64,000 nucleotides of DNA from Epichloe hybrida (GCA_019022495.1 JAFEKR010000007.1:62001-126000); one strand, 5' to 3'. Shown: positions 47,436-61,254, counted from the first letter of the stretch. The notes: generated by a model not told the origin, from the letters alone. Program-made: numbers and translations.

Positions 47436-48327
47436 GGACTCTCTTCTGGTTTCCTAAAAAAAAAAATGGACACGAAACGAAATGATATGAGTTGGCGAAT
47501 TAAAGGCGTCGGACCGACCGACTGACCACCGGCATCTCATATGCATTCATTTTTCAGCCTGTCGATCCTAGGCTACGCAGTTAATTGCTACCATGGTTGT
47601 TTGACCACGCCCCGATGCATCTATTCCTGAATGAGGATGGCAAAACAACGCCTCTTCACCATAACATGCGACCAACGATTCCTTTCAAGCCACGACTTGG
47701 GCTTTCTCGACGGCGCGTGCAGCATGCAGCGTATTCACTTGTGATGTGTCCTAAGTTCTCCCCCCCGCCCCTCGCCTAATCGCAGCTGAAAGGGAAGTCG
47801 AACGATGTTTCGTCACTCGTGCGTACTACGGACGGTAGCGCAAGCCACACCGCAACGGTTTGATGACGCAGATTTTTTCGGCATCGTGTTTGCCGTCCGC
47901 GGCTTTTTTTGGGGGGGATCCACTTGTCGCCGGCACCCTATGTATTCACACGTGTCAAGATTCTTGCCTGTGTCCAGGAGGCGCCAGATGGGAAAGTGAA
48001 GCGAAGGGGAACCGGGGTTGCGGTGCGGAGTACGGAGTCATTACATGTACTACTCCATACACGCTTTAATTGCAGCGTTTTACGCTCTCCGCTTTCAGAT
48101 GAGCGTGCATGCATCGTGCGTGAGCACGCTAAACCCTCATTGGCGAGCTTACACTCCGAACAACCAACACGTAAACATGCAGTAGTGATTTTTCAATCAT
48201 ATAGTAGTAACTAGGCCTAAACGGAAGAAGTACCCGCGCATGTAAATTTATAAGGGAAGTGACCTCCCGTAATTCATACATTTCACACTATATACATATA
48301 AGAGGGAAAACGCGTTTTTAGAGATAT
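47436..48327. other. Unmutated island between two transposon stacks
   Basis: About 0.9 kb with ordinary base composition, no RIP signature and no convincing gene. It includes GCGGAGTACGGAGTC with ACTACTCCATAC near 48020-48060 (the recurrent palindromic motif), and an A-run at about 47456-47467. It is either the original locus DNA beyond M1 or an old unique insert. Confidence 0.5.
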
Positions 48328-49002
48328 TGTTAGTATTTACAAGATACTAGTGACCTACGCGCAGGGTTTTCGGGGTAAACTAAAGTATACATAATTATTA
48401 TATATTCTAGTTTATTAAAGTAAGCAAAAGAGAGATTAAATAAAAGCAAAGAGAGTATGCTATTTATTATAGAAAAAGGGGCCTTAATTAGGGTTATTAG
48501 TAAAGAGGCCACATATGCTAATGCTAATTATAGCGTGATTAGGCTAGATATATAGGTCCGCAATATAACGCGCCTAGCTAATTAGAGGCGCGTAGCCTTA
48601 TTAATATTATACTTATTCTAATACTAGAAACTCTTTCTTTTTAATATAACTATTAATATATAATATTAATAAGATAATTAAAAAAAACTAAGGAATAAGT
48701 AAGATCAAATAATTATAAATAACACTATAAAAAAAGAGTAAGGGAAAGGGGCGTAATAAAAGATAATATTTAATCTATAAGCCTATATAAGGATAAGTAA
48801 GCCTAATCTTAATATCTTTAATCTCGTTAGATTAATATAAGAGCTATAATCACGTAACCTATCCTTCTATCCTAATAGTTGCTTTATTACTTATAATAAA
48901 CCTCTTAAATACCTTATTTAGTAATGCCTTTATAAAGGCATTAGTAAGGTTATTATTCCTATTAATCTATCTAATCTTATAAATCTCTTATTGCTTATAT
49001 AA

Positions 49003-49212
49003 TTAATAAAGGGCTATAATATTAATTATAAGGTACTTCTCTTTTATAGTACTAAGCTTAATAAGGCATTTATATAGAGAGTATAAATTAGTATAGATAA
49101 TAATAGGAATTATAGGAAGGTTTAATCTATAAGTAATTAATCTAAGTGTTATTAAGATTATATAAGCTATATTAGCACTAGTAACTATACTATAAATCTT
49201 AGAGGCAAGCAC
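49003..49212 (-). pseudogene. RNase H fragment of B2
   Basis: An open stretch reads SKIYSIVTSANIAYIILITL, then RLNLPIIPIIIYTNLYSLYK and CLIKLSTIKEKYLIINIIAL. This is the same Copia RNase H segment as in B near 41590-41900 and 34390-34460, uninterrupted here. It proves the empty site for element C. Confidence 0.82.
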
Positions 49213-50443
49213 ACTTCTTATAACTCTTTTACTCTTAGTAAAGCTATAGTATATAATATTATCTTAGATTATAAAGGTGCCTTCCTTTTAGACTTTACTA
49301 GCTAGGATAAGTATATAGCCTAGTTAAGAAGTAAGGTCTTAGTTATTAGTAAATAATTTATTTATAAATACAAAAAGCTTTACCTTCTTAAGATTAAATA
49401 GTATAAAACTTAATCCTTAGTCTAGATTATTAATTTACTATTAATGTTATGGACTGGCCCCTAGGCGGCTGCAATAGGGCGTCAATATGGTATTAAGAGA
49501 CTTAGGGAAGAGAAGGGAAAGGAGAAGAGGCTATCCCTAGTAATACCCCTTATACCCCCTTAGCTCCTTATATAAGCCCCCCTTTCCTTACCTTACCTAT
49601 TCCTACTTACCCTTACCCTTCCTACTATACGGAAAATGCTTAGGTAAAGCCTAAGCCCTTATATATACCCTTACTTAGTCTTATTAAGCCCACCCCTTTA
49701 TTATAGTATACCCTATTATGCTATTAGTAAATAAGGTAAATCACTCCTACCTCTACTACTACCTTTCCGTAAATTATCTAGCAAGCATTTAATCACATTT
49801 AATCCTATTCCCTACTTATTACTATTAGGTGCGTAACACCCGCGTCCTGCTAGCTTATTATACTATTATTATACGCGTAACATATTCACCCTGCTAACCT
49901 ATTATTATTATAATATCTAGCCCCTACCCCCACTAGTTTATAATTTATCTAATAAGGGTATATAATACATTTACCCCGCTAACCTATTATTTTATTATAG
50001 TCTCTAACCCTACCCCTACTAGTTTATTAATTACCTAATATAAGTACTAAACCATATATAAATATCCCACTTAGTTCCTTATTATATCTTACCTTCCCTT
50101 ATATAATACTATCCATCTATTATTATAGTTTTATTATACCTTCCCCTTCTTCTATTAGTCCCTGCTTCTTAGGTAATTACTCCCTTATTAGATATACCTT
50201 ATAATCTATCTAACCCTCCCCTATCTCTAGCCACTCCTATAATACCCTTATCCTATTCTATTAGTAAGTTCCTTATAAAAGGTAACTCTAATAATAAATA
50301 ATATACCACCCCCTAATCTATCTAGCGCCCTTATAGGCCATATATAAAACAAGCCCTTACTACTAGTATACTAGAATGCCACCTACCTAAGTCTAGGGAA
50401 TCCTATTCTCTATATTAGAGGTAATATCTTACCTATATTTAGC

Positions 50444-52357
50444 CAGAGCATTGTTGTATTGTATTGTATTGTATTTTTTGGCCCTTCGATGTATTGTATT
50501 GTATTGTATTGCCCTATGTATTGTATTGTGTATTGTATTGTATTAAAAATACAATACAATACAATACAATACATACAATACAATGTATTGTTAGGGAAAA
50601 ATATAAGTGGGGTATTATATAAATTCATTATATAGTAGATTTTTTAAATAATCTAATTATAGTATTCTTATTTTTATATATAATTTAGTTATTTATTTAA
50701 AAATCTATTAAGTTTTAGCTTATTTAGAAAAGTAAGCTTATTTTAAATATATAATATCTTAGTAATATTCTTTTATATCTATTTTAAAAAATGATTTTTT
50801 CTTAATATATTAAGGGTCTTTTTATTCTTATATCTATTTTCTATGATTTATTATAATTATTTATTATATAAAAATACATTATAATACAATACAATACAAT
50901 ACATTACAATACATTATAATACAATACAATGTATTATTAAAAAGGTAAGGTAGTATATATACTTATTATATAGTAGATTTTGAATATAATCTAAATAAGA
51001 TATCCTTAAATTTTTATACTATTTAGGTATTTAGTTATAGAATTATAAAGTTTTAGCTAATTTAGACTATTAAGCTATATATATATATAGGGTAGCTATA
51101 AATAGTATTATCTAAACTTAACTTATAGTAAAATTTATTCTTTATATTTTAAAGGTTATCCTATCTTTCTAGCTTTTATTTAGGATTTACTATGCATTTT
51201 AATATAGTATTTTTGCTTTAAATATAATATTTACCCTAAAGAAATAATTTATAATTCTAAATAAATAAGATTAAAACTCTAATAAAAATATACTTATATA
51301 TATAAGGAATTTATTATAAAGAGAAAATTAAAATTTATTTAATAAATACTTCTTTTACTATTAAGCTATTTTATTATAATTATAATAAATTATATTAGCT
51401 TTGAACCTTTTTTAAACTAAAAGAAAAGGAAAAAACCTAGGAAAAGCTTATAAAGAAAAGTTAAAATATTATATAAAGAATAATCATAATATATATACTA
51501 TTTTTTTAATATTAAGTAAATAAATAAATAAGCTTTAAAAGTAAGTTTAATTATTTATACTACTTTTAGCTTACTTACTTAGTTATATAGTGTTTCTTAA
51601 AGTGGGTCTAAAAGTAGGTCTTGTTAAACACTAAAAACCAAGTATAATCCCTTTTTATAGTTATATAACTTTAGCTAAGAAGAGGAGGATATATAAAAGT
51701 GGGTCTAACAGTGGGTCTTGTTAAACACTAAAAACCAAGTATAATCCCTTTCTATAGTTATATAACTTTAGCTAAGAAGAGGAGGATATATAAAAGTGGG
51801 TCTAAAAGTGGGTCCTATTAGTTATACTATAAACATAATAATCTCTTTACTTAGTTATGTAATTTTAGTTAAAAAGAGAGAAATATACTAAAGTAAGTCT
51901 TATAGTTATATTAGGACTTACTTTCTATTAGTATAAAATTATAAATAGTATAATATTAAAAACATAAAAAAGAAAGGAATTTTATTTTATTAATATTTTA
52001 AAAAACCTTTAAATACTAAATAATTAATAAGTCTAGCTTTTTCTATAGTAATTTACTTATAAATACTTATATTTATATTATATTAATTTATTACTTATTT
52101 ATTTTTAATTAAACTTTAACACTAATAATATTTTAAGTTATATAAGTAATAGAAGTAATATATATATATAAGCTATTATAAGCTATTATAAGCTATTATA
52201 TTAACTATATATACCTTATAATTAAGGAATTTACTTAAAACTAAAAAAAAAGAAAAAAAAATACAAAACAATATAAATAATACATGTATTGTATTATATT
52301 ATAAAATTTTGGATGTATTGTATTGTGTAATGTATTGTATTGTATTGCAATGCTCTG
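50444..52357. mobile_element. Element E: non-autonomous hAT-like transposon inside D
   Basis: Ends are a perfect 10-bp inverted repeat CAGAGCATTG/CAATGCTCTG with an 8-bp TSD TATTTAGC (50436-50443 and 52358-52365), as in the hAT superfamily. At 1.9 kb and extremely AT-rich it shows no transposase. Subterminal (GTATT)n/(AATAC)n arrays lie at 50444-50590, 50868-50935 and 52280-52350. A second copy in the opposite direction starts at 63141. Confidence 0.88.
51601..51820. repeat. 97-bp tandem duplication inside element E
   Basis: Units 51601-51697 and 51698-51794 differ at a few positions, followed by a 26-base partial third. Each starts with the motif AGTGGGTCTAAAAGT. The copy at 63650-63790 has only one unit, so the duplication is specific to this copy. 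Confidence 0.9.
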
Positions 52358-55300
52358 TATTTAGCACACTAGGCTCTTATTTACTAACCTATATCTCTAT
52401 TACGTGTTAAAGGATATTAAGGCAGAGATTACTATAGGTATATATATTATTAACCCTAAAGTCCTAAAGACTAAGGAAATAAAAAAGAAAATACCTATCC
52501 TATCTTAAAGATATTACTACCTTATTAATTAGTAAAACTCCCTCCTTACCTAGGCTTAGTTTAACCTAGCTCCTATTTAGTTAGCCCTTAGGGTATCCCT
52601 AGCTATAAATACTACTATAATAAATATAACTAGTCTTAATATTGCCCCTTTTATTAGCGCTAGCCCTTTAGGTAGTTATAGTATAGCTTAATTTATATAA
52701 TAAGTTATAGGCATTCTATTCTAATAGAACTAATAAGTTATAGGTAAGCTAAGCGTAATATATGTAAAGATATATAATTAATCTACTGCGCTTCTCTAAG
52801 CTTTATTACCTTACCACTAAGATAAGATTTATTAATATTCTTAGATTACTAGGTTAAGTAATAAATCTCCTTTACATTACCACTAGTATTATTTACGCTA
52901 TCCTTCTATATTAGGTTTAACTTATAATTATATTCCTAGGTTATTAGAAGCTAGCTATTCTCTAGCTAGAAATAATATACCTCCTTCTCCTAGCTATCCT
53001 CCTCCTATATACTATCCTCCCGCTAGGTCTCCTATTATACCCCCTCCTACTTATACTCCTTACACTAACCTTACCTATACTATCCTAGTTCTAGGTTATA
53101 CCTAATATAAACTAGATAGATAACTTATTATACTATGCCTATTACCTAGCAAAAAAGGTACTATAGCTATAGTAATAGTAGTATAACTTTAGCTAGAGAT
53201 AGCGCCCTCCTATCTATCTTCTCCTAGTAATTAGGGTAATAACTTACTAGATAAGTATTCTTATTAAGTAGTAGTAAAATATAGTAAGTAAGTATCTAGG
53301 GCGCTTATAGGAGTCTTTATAGCTATATAAGTTTTCTAAAATTAATTTAGTCTATTATTAGTTTATATGTTACCCTATTCTGCCTTAAATTTATTAAGTG
53401 CTTATGTCTTCTCTATGCTTTCTAGTGGCTCCTATATTAGTTAGGAGTATCTTACTTACTTAACTAAGATATTCTATTACCTTCCTTACCCTTATATATT
53501 CTAAGCCACTAGAATCTACTTAACTTAATATTCCTCTATAAGCTTATTATTACCCTCTACTAGGACCTATTTAGGACCTAGGTATAAGTCTTATAGCTAT
53601 TAGCTTAGGAGCAGGTCTTTTGCTATACGTTTAATAAGGTCTATGTAAAAAACTAGATAAATACCCCTTAGTATATTAAGACAGACTATAAGAGGGGATA
53701 GCACTTTTATAACTATATACTTTATAGCTACCTAGTTAAGTTTCCTTAAGGGGTGGTTTATCTTTATATTTCTAAGTAATAGCTATACCTTATCCCTAAC
53801 CTAAAAACATTTCACTAAGTATCTTAATGCTAACATTACGTCTTATTGCTATTACTATGTGTAAGCTATTATAGCCTAAGCTAAATAAGTACTCTCTTAG
53901 AGATAGCTAAGGAAATAAATAGCTCTCCCCTTTAGTGTAGTTATAGATATAGGTATATCTAGTTAGGTTTAAATTAGTTTAAGATTATATCTATAGAGTA
54001 ATCTATTTAGGCTTACTCTAGTAGCTAATAAGGTCTTATTATTAATTGCTAGTTAATAAGCAGTAAGGTGTTCTAGCTAGTTATACTATAAGAAGGAAAT
54101 AGTAATACGTAGAATTACCTATACCTCCTAGTTTACCCGTTCTATACCACTATTAGTCTAAGGATAGTGTAATATAGAGAGTAATTAATCTATCCTTACT
54201 AGGGAATATAACATTATCTAAAATTATCCTAACTAGTCTAAGCCTTAGTCTATAATAATAAACTAAAGGAATTCTTTAAACCTCTACTAAACTATCTTAA
54301 AGCGTTCTATATAATCCTTAGCTTTTATAGAGGTTATAGCCTTAAGCTATATAAACTTTAATAGCCTATCTATAATAACTATAAGGTATTAAGGTTACTT
54401 AGGTAATAAAGCTAGCAAGTTTATTATAAAGTTAATAGAGATTTATAACTAAAACTAATTAGGGATTAGTAAAGGCTTTAGTAAGCCCTAGCGTTGCTAA
54501 TAGCTCTTATAGCTACTAATATAGTGGCAGTTATAAATAAATCTCGCTACGTCCTATAACATTCTATCCTAATAAAACTAGCATTATAGAATTTAAAACG
54601 TAGTATTATAGCTAGGGTAACTTATAACTAGCAAGTTATAACTTTATTAGATAAGAGTTATTATAAGGGGTTCCTAGGCTAGGACCTATATATACCACTA
54701 GAACTATAGCACGCTATAGGCGCTTATAGAATAATCCATAACCTATTCTCTTATCATTACTTCTAGGGGAAACTTCCTAGCACCCTCCTAAATAGCTTTT
54801 AGTTATATACTATACGTAGGGTCTAACATAATAGCCTAGTCCTAGAGGTCCTAAAGGTACTTACTAGTAAAGAGGGCCTCCCTTACTAAAGGCAGGGATA
54901 ATTAGTATGTATATAAGGCTATAACAGGTTTATCTAGGTCTATTTCTAGTAATAGGGATAGTTATATAATTATAATTAGCTATAAAACCTATCCTTATCT
55001 TAAGGACTCCCTATATTAGTCCTATTCCCTCCTAGATAGGGCGTCTAGGCGTTACGCCTATATGCTAGGTTTGTAACGCAAATAGAAATTAAATAGCATA
55101 AGCATATCTGCCTATTAAGCTTGCTGTTCTAACATTAGTCTTAGTATTATAAAGTACTCTAGGTTCTTATAGTCTATATAAATTATAAATAGGCAGGAGA
55201 TACCTTATAACTCTGCTAACTATACCTTTAAGCATAAAATAATAGCTAGTAGCTCCTTATTATAGATTATATAATTCTTCTATAATACTATAAGACTAGC

Positions 55301-55699
55301 GGAGTGGTAAGCTACAAGGTATAATACACTATCTAGTCCTAATTATAAGAGGTAACTACTAAGGGCTATTCCTAAGTAGTTAGCCTTTACTACCGTGAGG
55401 TAGTCTAGATCCTATTGTGCTAGGATAGGATATATAATAAAAGTATTCTTTAGCCTCTTAAAAGCCTTATTCTCCTCCGGTCCCTAGTAAAATAAGGTAT
55501 TTCTCTTAGTAAAATAAATAAGGGGGGCTACTAACTTAGAGAAGTTACTAATAAAGTTATAATAGAAGTTTATAAACCCTAAGAAGCTTTAGACCCCCTA
55601 TAGCTTTATAGGTGCTACCTATTCCCTTATAGCTACTACCTTTATAGGATTAGGATAAATTAAGCATTTTGCTATAATAATATATCCTAGGTATTAGAC

Positions 55700-56200
55700 C
55701 TCTTTAATAGCGAACACAGACTTATTAATATGAAGGTATAGTCCCGTAAAACGTAAGCGTTCTAATATTAATTATACCTTTACTATATAGTCCTTCCTTA
55801 ATCCCCTAGAGTAGACTAGAATATTATTAAGGTAAGCTATTATAAAGTCCCCTAACGCATCCCCTAAGGATTTGTTAATATACTATTAGAAGGTTACTAG
55901 TATACTTACTAGGCTAAATAGATAAACTAACTATTCAAATAGTCCAAACCTAGTGCGAAAGGTAGTAAGGTGCTTCTTACCCTTAGCTATCTATAGTTTA
56001 TAAAACGCTATATAAATATTTACCTTTATAAACTAATACGCCTAGGAGAGGGAGTGTAGTATCTCCTTAATTAATAGGAGTAGATATTAATCCTATGCTA
56101 TAATCTTATTAAGTGCGTAATAGTTCACATAAAACCGCTATCCCTTATTTACTTTCTTTACAAGGAGAACAGGGGCTATAGCTAACAAGGAGCTAGCATA
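55700..56200 (-). pseudogene. Gypsy reverse transcriptase remnant of element D
   Basis: Minus strand near 56175-56060 reads AIAPVLLVKKVNKG, then RFYVNYYALNKI and LLLLIKEIL. These correspond to the Gypsy blocks SPVLFVKKxxG, RFCVDYRALN and PLPLI. Near 55850-55809 it reads DFIIAYLNNILVYSR, the catalytic YLDDILVYS with both Asp residues changed to Asn by RIP. Confidence 0.82.
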
Positions 56201-59200
56201 AATCTAGCCCTTATCTATTAGATTTATTATCTAGTAACAAACCTCTAATAACTAATCCCTTAGTATGTTGTATAGTAAACCCCATAGGAGTGTTAGTTTA
56301 GATCTATCTAGATTCCTATATAAATATATATAATAATTAAGGGAACCCTTATATAGGGGTAGGCTATTAGCTTTAGCCTTATTAAAAAGATCTATAAAGT
56401 CCGCTAATTCCCTTAGTAACGTAGCTATATTAAAGCTATTTAGTTTTATTTTAGGCGCTATAATTTACAGCACTATTATTATTTCTTTAAGACTTATAGC
56501 TATAAACCTTATTATAGTATCCCTTGTCTTTTATGCCTATTGCGCCTTAGCTGTATATAAGGAACTAATAATCCCCTGTACTAGGGCTTCCCCCCTATAC
56601 TTAGTGGCTTCTAAAATATAAAGGCCCTCTGCTACACTAATTACTAGTTACTATTTTACCGCATAAATTATAACATTATAGTGCTCTAGCTATAGTATAC
56701 TAAAGATAATATCCTAGGTAAGACCTAGGATAACATATAGGTATACTAATAACTCCTACCTATTAATATTAATACTAGCTTATACTATATAGGTAATAAA
56801 GGAGGACTCCTCTCTTTATTACCTCTCTCTTTTCTCTGTTTCCACTATAGTACGTACCTACCTTTATTTTAGCAGTTATATAAGCTCTAGGCTAAGCTAT
56901 CTTACTACTAATTTGCTAATAGCACTGTAGTAATTATAGCTATAATTAATCTAGATATTGATATAAAAACATATATTAAAGAGTACTAGGATTAAGAAAG
57001 GTAGTTAGTCTATATATTAATCTATATCTCTATCTATATCTATAAACTAGCTATACTTATCTAAATCTATAGCTACTAGCTAGCCCCTTCGCCCCTATAT
57101 AAGACTTTACTTAAGGGCTACTTATTTTCTAAGGAGTTTATAGTAACCTCCTTATCTACGCTTTCTATATCTGCCCTATATAAGTTAATCTAGACCTTAG
57201 GTTAGTAAGGTAGGAGGAAAGTATATTCCTAGATATAATAGTCCTTAGATCTATAATATAGGTAGCACCTCTCTTAGTAGTATTTAGCTAGTTTTACCTA
57301 AGTTACTTACTTAGCCCTTAGCTAATTTATGTTTCTTTTTAAGCCCTTATCCTTCTTATCTAGCTTATTTTACTTACCCTATTAAGTTATTATAGTACAC
57401 ACTCCTATTATAAGTGTATTGCCATTATGGTCTGTTTATTAGGGGGCAGGTTAGCCTAGCTAGGGTCTATGTTAGTTCTAAAACTTCTCCTCTAAGGCAT
57501 AAGATTTAATATTAACTATAATACTATAGTACTAAGCAACTATAATATAGTATTCTATTTAGCTTATCCCCTTACTAATAGATATTTCTCTTATATGCTT
57601 ATTAAGCGCGCGTTAAAGCTTAGCTAGCTTAATATCCTTAGTCTAGTAGGTCCCCCTTACTAGGGAGAGTTTCTATTTAAAATAAATAAAAAATATAGTA
57701 AATAGCTCCCTTACCCCTTATTCTATCTAGTTAAGTTCTATAAGGGCTATCTCCTATTTATAGGGATTTACGTAAAGTGTTTCTAAGTAAGTTAGGAAAG
57801 CTATAGGGTTATAGTTATTTATGTGGCTTATCTTAAAGAATAATATAATCTAAGCCTAAACCTTAGGTAATAAGTTCTAGTAAATAAACACCTATTAGTC
57901 CTTATTAGACCTAATAAATCCCCTTTCACCTCTAACTTGTGTTCTATTAGGAACTTCTAGGTAGCGAATATAGCCTTATTACTATTATATAGGTTGCCTG
58001 TAGGAATCGGTTTTTAGCGGATTTGTAATATAAGGGATAGTAAGGCTAGCCCCTAAAGTAGAATATAATCTAGATTAATTCCAGCAGGGTTTGTTAGGGC
58101 GTTTGGTAGGAAGTTTTGTTATACTACTAATTCTAGGTTTATATGTATGTGTTATTGTAGGCTCTTAATTGCCCTTGCCTGCTATGCTAGTATTAGTTAA
58201 AGCATCTTAAACTAGGCATTCTAGGCTTCTAGTGGTACTGTGGCTTTAGATAGGGGGGTGTAAGTCCCCTAGCTAGGTTAATTGTGAGGATAAAGCGTGT
58301 CTATTAGGTCTATTGTTATTTGCTTTATTTCTTTTAGTAATCTTCTTTTTAGACTAAAGGAAGTCTCTTAATTATTATAGACTAGCCCCTAGGCGGCTAT
58401 AATAGGGCGTTAATATAGTATTAAGAGACTTAGGGAAGAGAAGGGAAAGGAGAAAAGGCTATCCCTAGTAATGCCCCTTATACCCCCTTAGCTCCTTATG
58501 TAAGCCCCCCTTTCCTTACCTTACCTATTCCTGCTTGCCCCTACCCTTCCTGCTGTATGGAAAATACTTGGGCAAAGCCCAAGCCCTTACAATTAAATTC
58601 ATTAGTTTAGGTTCTTTATATCTTAGGATAATAGGTCTTAGTGTTATATAGTAACAGAGAGGTTAAAACAGGCTTTAGGTTAGTAAATTAAGGTAATATA
58701 CGCGCCTTAAGCTTATTATTTTATATATGCTTGTTTTAAATTAGTTAGCGGGATTAATTAAAGCTTTTTACTCTAGCCTTTTTACCTTAGTGTAATTATA
58801 TTATTCTTAAGAGTAATAATACTACTATTAAAGGTTAGTAAGTTTCCTATAAAAAGGATTTACTTTAGTTTAGTAGTAAAAGAAGTAGCTTTTAATTAAT
58901 CTTTCTCTTATTAAGAGAACTTATAATTAGATAGTCTAATTATATTATTAGTCTATATCCCTATATACGCGAAGGTTAGGTTTACCTTTATTATTATAAG
59001 TAAGCATAGGTTAAATATAAAGGTTATTATCTAAAGCATTTCTTTATAGTAATAATAATACATTACCTACTAGTAGGTGCTAGCTTTTATAATACTATAT
59101 AGAGGCTTAATTACTTATATTATTATGCCTATAGGGTATAGGTAATGGACTTAGATAGGGATTTAGGCTAGAATTATATAACTAAGAAGCGTTCGTGCTT

Positions 59201-61254
59201 ACACATAGGCCTATATAATGTTATAAAGCTAGAGGATAAGGCCTAGTAATAACAACGTAAGTGTTATTACGAGAATTAATTACTAGCTAGCTCATTAGAT
59301 TATTAGGGCCTATGTGAGAATTGCTAGCTTCTTTTTATTACTATAACCTTAGATTACAAGCCTTAACTTCTTATATGAATCCGTTATCTTACCCTTTACT
59401 TTATTAATAACATAGGAATTAAAAATTCGAGTTTTACTATGTTCTCTTTTATTATATTTAATAAATTTAAACACGCCTTATTTAATTAAAGTATTAATTT
59501 TAGCTTTAGTAAATAGCTTAAAGGGTTTACTAGGGGTCTTAATAATTCCTTCCTTACATAATCTAATTATAAGCTTAAGATTAAAGCTTTCCTTAGCTAA
59601 TAGAAAGACGTTAGTCTTGTCTTTTATTTAATTTACGTAATTAATATTAGATATAATAATAGGAGGGTTCTTTTAAGGTCTTCTAGGTCCTTGCCTTAGG
59701 GGATTAATAGGAGGGGTAGCTATAGGTTATAGGGAGGCGTCTTAGTCCTCTATACTCTTAGGAGGTCTTTCTTTATTAGGATCTTTATAAAAAGGCCTAA
59801 TAGAGGTTAATCTAAAAGCTTTAGGGCCTTAAGGGAGCTTAAGAGTATAGGTTTTGCTTTCTATAGCTAATAGCTTATAAGGTTCTCTTTATCCTTTACC
59901 TTTACGCTACACGTATATAAGTAATCTAAGTGAGAGGTTAATAGTCGTAGAGGTATTAGAACTATTCCTTATAGTAAGGGTATTACTAACCTTCTATTAG
60001 GTATAAATACACTTAACTTCCTTTATTACTAGTTAGATTATAAGGGCTTATTATGTAATATCTAGTAATAGAGGTAATTCCTTAACTATATAAGAATACG
60101 CGCTAAAAATAAGGACTATTAGTATAAGACTATTTAATCCTACGGTATTATTCATAGCTTTGACTACTATTTGTAATGCTATAGGCTCTAGTGTTATTAG
60201 GTATTCTTATCTAATAATATTATAGACTTTTTAGAGCGGCCTATAATATTGCTTAACCTTACTAATGCTATAGTAAGCCTTAATAGGAATATCTTTAATC
60301 TTAATTACTATTAATAACGTAAGCTGCTTGAATTCCTTGTCTCTAAAGGTTGTTCTAGTGTCTATAATAATTAAATCTAGGGGGCCTAGATAGATATTAA
60401 TCTAGTAAAGATAGAGTGCTTCCTACGTGGTCTTTGTAAAGATATCCTTAATAAATCTAGCTATATTAAAGGATGTAGCTGTATTAATAACTTACAGAAT
60501 AGGGCGGTTATTATTAATATATATAATGTCCACAATGATTTCGTAATTATAGGTATATTTATCCTAAAGAGTGAATTTGAATTAATGTGAGCTATTCGCG
60601 TGTAATTAGCATTACTAGCAAACCTTAGTTAGCTTCTTAATAGCTTTAAACTTAACCTTATGCCTTAATTTACATAGTAAATTATAAAGATATTAAAACT
60701 AAAGGGTGTCTAAAGTGTCAATGTAATTAACGGAGCTTAATTTCTGTGAGATAACTCTAAGTAACACTTTCTTCTTTATTAAGAAGCATTTACATATGCC
60801 CTTATTTATATATAATAGGAACCTTAATATTCCCTTACTATAGAATATTCTCTAATATATGGAAATTAATCTTTAGGTGGGTTATATTATTAAGGTATAA
60901 GAGAAAGGGAGTATTTATAGGGATTACCTAAAAGAGAATAATTCTAAACAAAGTTAGCACTTTAATTAATCCTAGTGCCTTAATTAGTTCTCTAGGGCTG
61001 AATTTAATCTTTGCCTTTCTAGTATTTAACTTATTAAGTATAATAGTTAGTATTACACTTTATAAAGCTAAGAATTAAGGGTAGCTTACTAATAAACATC
61101 CCGTGGCACCTATGTTAGCTATAATGCCTTTAAAGGTTCTAGATAAATATTGTCCTTTAAGTGTAAATGCGCTTAGTGCCTTATCTAGTTCCTAAAGATT
61201 AAATGGATTCTTCTTATGTTAATTCCTTCGGATCTTCATTGGTTTAATCGTGGC

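Larger units (their letters stand above)
49445..58591 (-). mobile_element. Element D: Ty3/Gypsy LTR retrotransposon inside B2
   Basis: The 219-bp LTRs at 49445-49663 and 58373-58591 start TGTTATGGACTGGCCCC (mutated to TATTATAG.. on the right) and end GCCCTTACA. The 5-bp TSD ATTAA is at 49440-49444 and 58592-58596. Net length without hAT element E is about 7.2 kb. Coding is minus strand. All reading frames are broken by RIP. Confidence 0.88.
48328..61216 (-). mobile_element. Element B2: second copy of the B-family Copia element, interrupted
   Basis: LTR 48328-48623 (296 bp) is followed by internal DNA homologous to B (48624-49444 and 58597-61216), broken by element D (TSD ATTAA). At 61216 homology to B (at about 44570) stops exactly where a sequence starting TGTTAATTCC begins. 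The rest of B2 and its other LTR should lie beyond the window. Minus strand, heavily RIP-mutated throughout. Confidence 0.85.
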
